From positions 1 through 7,307 of the forward strand of contig JAJXWC010000112.1 in the NCBI GenBank assembly GCA_021781855.1: DNA of 7,307 nt, read 5' to 3'. The stretch comes from Bacillota bacterium (GTDB lineage Bacteria; Bacillota; Bacilli; Lactobacillales; Streptococcaceae). The notes under the pieces were generated by a model. It saw only the letters and a program-made list of their open reading frames with translations. It did no database searches and was not told the origin of the DNA. A program made the position numbers and the translations under genes. Position 1 is the first letter of the stretch; the number at the start of each line of letters is the position of its first letter. This document shows positions 6,084 through 7,307 of this stretch, in pieces.

Positions 6084-6104
6084 TCCTTAATTGTGCCCTC
6101 CTTT
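6084..6104 (-). promoter_or_regulatory. two Shine-Dalgarno-like sites before mmsA
   Basis: AAGGA (6084-6088) lies seven bases before the chosen ATG and is the likely ribosome binding site. A stronger AAAGGAGGG (6096-6104) lies about 19 bases before the ATG, too far for normal use. The sequence just after it holds ATGTGA, a start directly followed by a stop, that overlaps the spacer before the real ATG. The strong site may simply increase ribosome loading, or may serve a start-stop element. Confidence 0.5.
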
Positions 6105-6198
6105 ACAAAGAAAGTGAGCACCTTATTTTTACTAATATTATTTACTTCTTTAGCAGCGAACAAGACTGAACACTAAAATTCAGAGTGCTTTATCTTAG

Positions 6199-6246
6199 TA
6201 AATTCAGTGAGAGTCGAAACTCCCACTGAATAAGTCTCTGTTTCAT
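6199..6246 (-). repeat. ATGAARCAGAGACTTA stem-loop repeat, copy 3, inside the transporter operon
   Basis: On the minus strand the element begins 38 bases after the stop of the binding-protein gene. It folds as TTCAGTGGGAGT, loop TTCG, ACTCTCACTGAA: twelve pairs with one G-T and a UUCG tetraloop. It is 41 of 48 identical to the plus-strand copy at 2460-2507, including a G-C to A-T change on both sides of one stem pair. There is no T-run. A stem-loop at this place commonly protects the upstream mRNA and gives more binding protein than ATPase and permease; that role is inferred. Confidence 0.7.
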
Positions 6247-6283
6247 TGCTTCATCCATCAAACGCTCCAGAACTCACGATTCA

Positions 6284-7307
6284 TTATTTAATAATTGGAG
6301 CCGAAATATCTTTCTGATATTGTGATTCTGGAATAAATCCACAATCAACTTCGAAATGAAGCGATTTTTGACTTCCTGTTGGATTCTTAGTCAGTTCGTC
6401 TGATTTCAAGAACCAAGTAGGAACATTGATTACTCCATTATTCATCGGTGCTGCATTAGGCGCAGGCTTTGTTCCTTTTGTGAGGTCAGTCAAGATTGAT
6501 GTTGTCTGTGAAGCAAGTTCAGCCACATTCTTAAATACCGTTTCATCCTGTGCACCATAATAAATATTAGTTACGGCAATGTCCATTCCATCTTGCCCTG
6601 TAATAACTGGCCATGCTGATTTGTTCTGAGGATTTTTAGCTGAGAAAGGGATGGAAGGTGTCATATCAGGACGTGCGTTCTTGATTGATTTCATAACACC
6701 AAGTGAAATGGCATCATATGGAGAAAGAACGGCAGCCAGCGGTTTGTTTCCGAGTTTCGTCATAAAGGCATCCATTTGTTTTTGAGCTTGGTTTTGGTCC
6801 CAAGCATGAACAGAAATGCTCTTCCAGTCTGCATCAGTTGTATTCTTCGTGACTAAACCAGAAGGGTCAACGAGCTGACCTGATTCGAAGTAAGGTTTCA
6901 GCAAGTCCCAAGCTCCTTTAAAGAAATAAGGGGCATTATTGTCATCATCCGAACCAGCAAAAAGTGCGATATTGTAAGGTTGACCTTTTCCTCCACCATT
7001 TTTAAGGTTGAGTTTATTAATAATGTCATTTGCTTCGTAAATTCCCGTTTGTTCAAGGTTAAAAGTGACATAATAATTAACAGCCTTGCTATTCATAATC
7101 AAACGGTCATAAGCAATAACAGTATCGCCTTGTTGCTCTGCCTGTTGGACAGCGGGACCAACTGCAGTCCCGTCAACTGCAGCTACAACAACTGCTTTTG
7201 CTCCAGCAGAAACTAAGTTATTGATATCGTTGGATTGTTGTGTTGTACTATTGTTCGCATAAAGAAGTTTTGCTTTAAATCCTGCTTTTTGCAAATCTTT
7301 GACCAAG
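6284..7307 (-). CDS. ChvE-like sugar-binding protein of the ABC importer, 5' end outside window
   Basis: Extracellular, probably lipid-anchored, sugar-binding component that delivers monosaccharide to the permease. The visible part is the C-terminal 340 residues or so. The frame runs to the right edge, and the TTG there is not a real start, because the fragment begins inside the first periplasmic-binding fold. The signal peptide, any lipobox and the first strands are therefore unseen. Landmarks in visible-residue numbering: VVVAAVDGTAV (39-49), IAYDRLI (64-70), LFAGSDDDNNA (115-125), LKPYFESGQLV (136-146), AAVLSPYDA (191-199) and VITGQDG (234-240). These match the ChvE/XylF group of aldose-binding proteins, which bind xylose, arabinose, galactose, glucose and similar sugars. 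The gene precedes mmsA by 207 bases, with a stem-loop in between. The promoter is outside the window. Confidence 0.93.
   Translation of the reverse strand, partial: LVKDLQKAGFKAKLLYANNSTTQQSNDINNLVSAGAKAVVVAAVDGTAVGPAVQQAEQQGDTVIAYDRLIMNSKAVNYYVTFNLEQTGIYEANDIINKLNLKNGGGKGQPYNIALFAGSDDDNNAPYFFKGAWDLLKPYFESGQLVDPSGLVTKNTTDADWKSISVHAWDQNQAQKQMDAFMTKLGNKPLAAVLSPYDAISLGVMKSIKNARPDMTPSIPFSAKNPQNKSAWPVITGQDGMDIAVTNIYYGAQDETVFKNVAELASQTTSILTDLTKGTKPAPNAAPMNNGVINVPTWFLKSDELTKNPTGSQKSLHFEVDCGFIPESQYQKDISAPIIK

Noticed and set aside
6077..6163. 29-residue N-terminal extension of the ATPase from a TTG
   Set aside because: Conserved ATPase sequence starts right after the ATG at 6076, which has its own AAGGA; the extension shows no family similarity and no ribosome binding site.
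3591..7216. Plus-strand frames at 3591-3980, 5475-5810 and 6980-7216
   Set aside because: Antisense shadows of the permease, ATPase and binding-protein genes.
7304..7306. TTG at the right edge as the start of the binding protein
   Set aside because: The sequence there is already inside the first binding fold, and a signal peptide would be expected; the gene simply continues beyond the window.

Overview
The window looks like chromosomal DNA of a lactic acid bacterium of the Streptococcaceae, most likely Lactococcus or a close relative. The reasons are moderate-to-low GC with AT-rich intergenic DNA, strong AAGGAGG-type ribosome binding sites, a phosphoketolase of the lactic/bifidobacterial type, and a ChvE/GguA/GguB-type sugar ABC transporter in a Gram-positive-style operon. 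Every gene I accept is on the minus strand, so the order of transcription is from right to left.

Right part (3291-7307): a three-gene sugar-uptake operon. It runs from a ChvE-like sugar-binding protein (5' end outside the window), through a double-domain sugar ABC ATPase (MmsA/GguA type), to its membrane permease (MmsB/GguB type). The ATPase stop and permease start overlap by one base (TAATG). A 207-base spacer between the binding protein and the ATPase carries a stable stem-loop that also occurs elsewhere in the window.

Left part (1-2033): the first 677 codons of a xylulose-5-phosphate/fructose-6-phosphate phosphoketolase, starting at a GTG behind a near-perfect Shine-Dalgarno sequence and running off the left edge. 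Transporter and phosphoketolase together suggest uptake and phosphoketolase-pathway breakdown of a pentose (xylose or arabinose) or a related aldose. The exact sugar cannot be read from sequence.

Middle part (2034-3290): mostly non-coding and unusually rich in hairpins. It holds one small two-helix membrane protein gene (2627-2890), a probable gene remnant (2526-2645), a probable Rho-independent terminator, and a family of structured repeats. A 48-49-nt stem-loop unit occurs three times, and the paired positions differ between copies while pairing is kept. Around these units lie two inverted copies of a composite module that flank the small gene. A second 48-nt stem-loop family (start ATGAARCAGAGACTTA) has two full copies and one partial copy, and one full copy lies inside the transporter operon. 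These repeats are the least ordinary content of the window. I cannot name the family and do not know whether it has been described.
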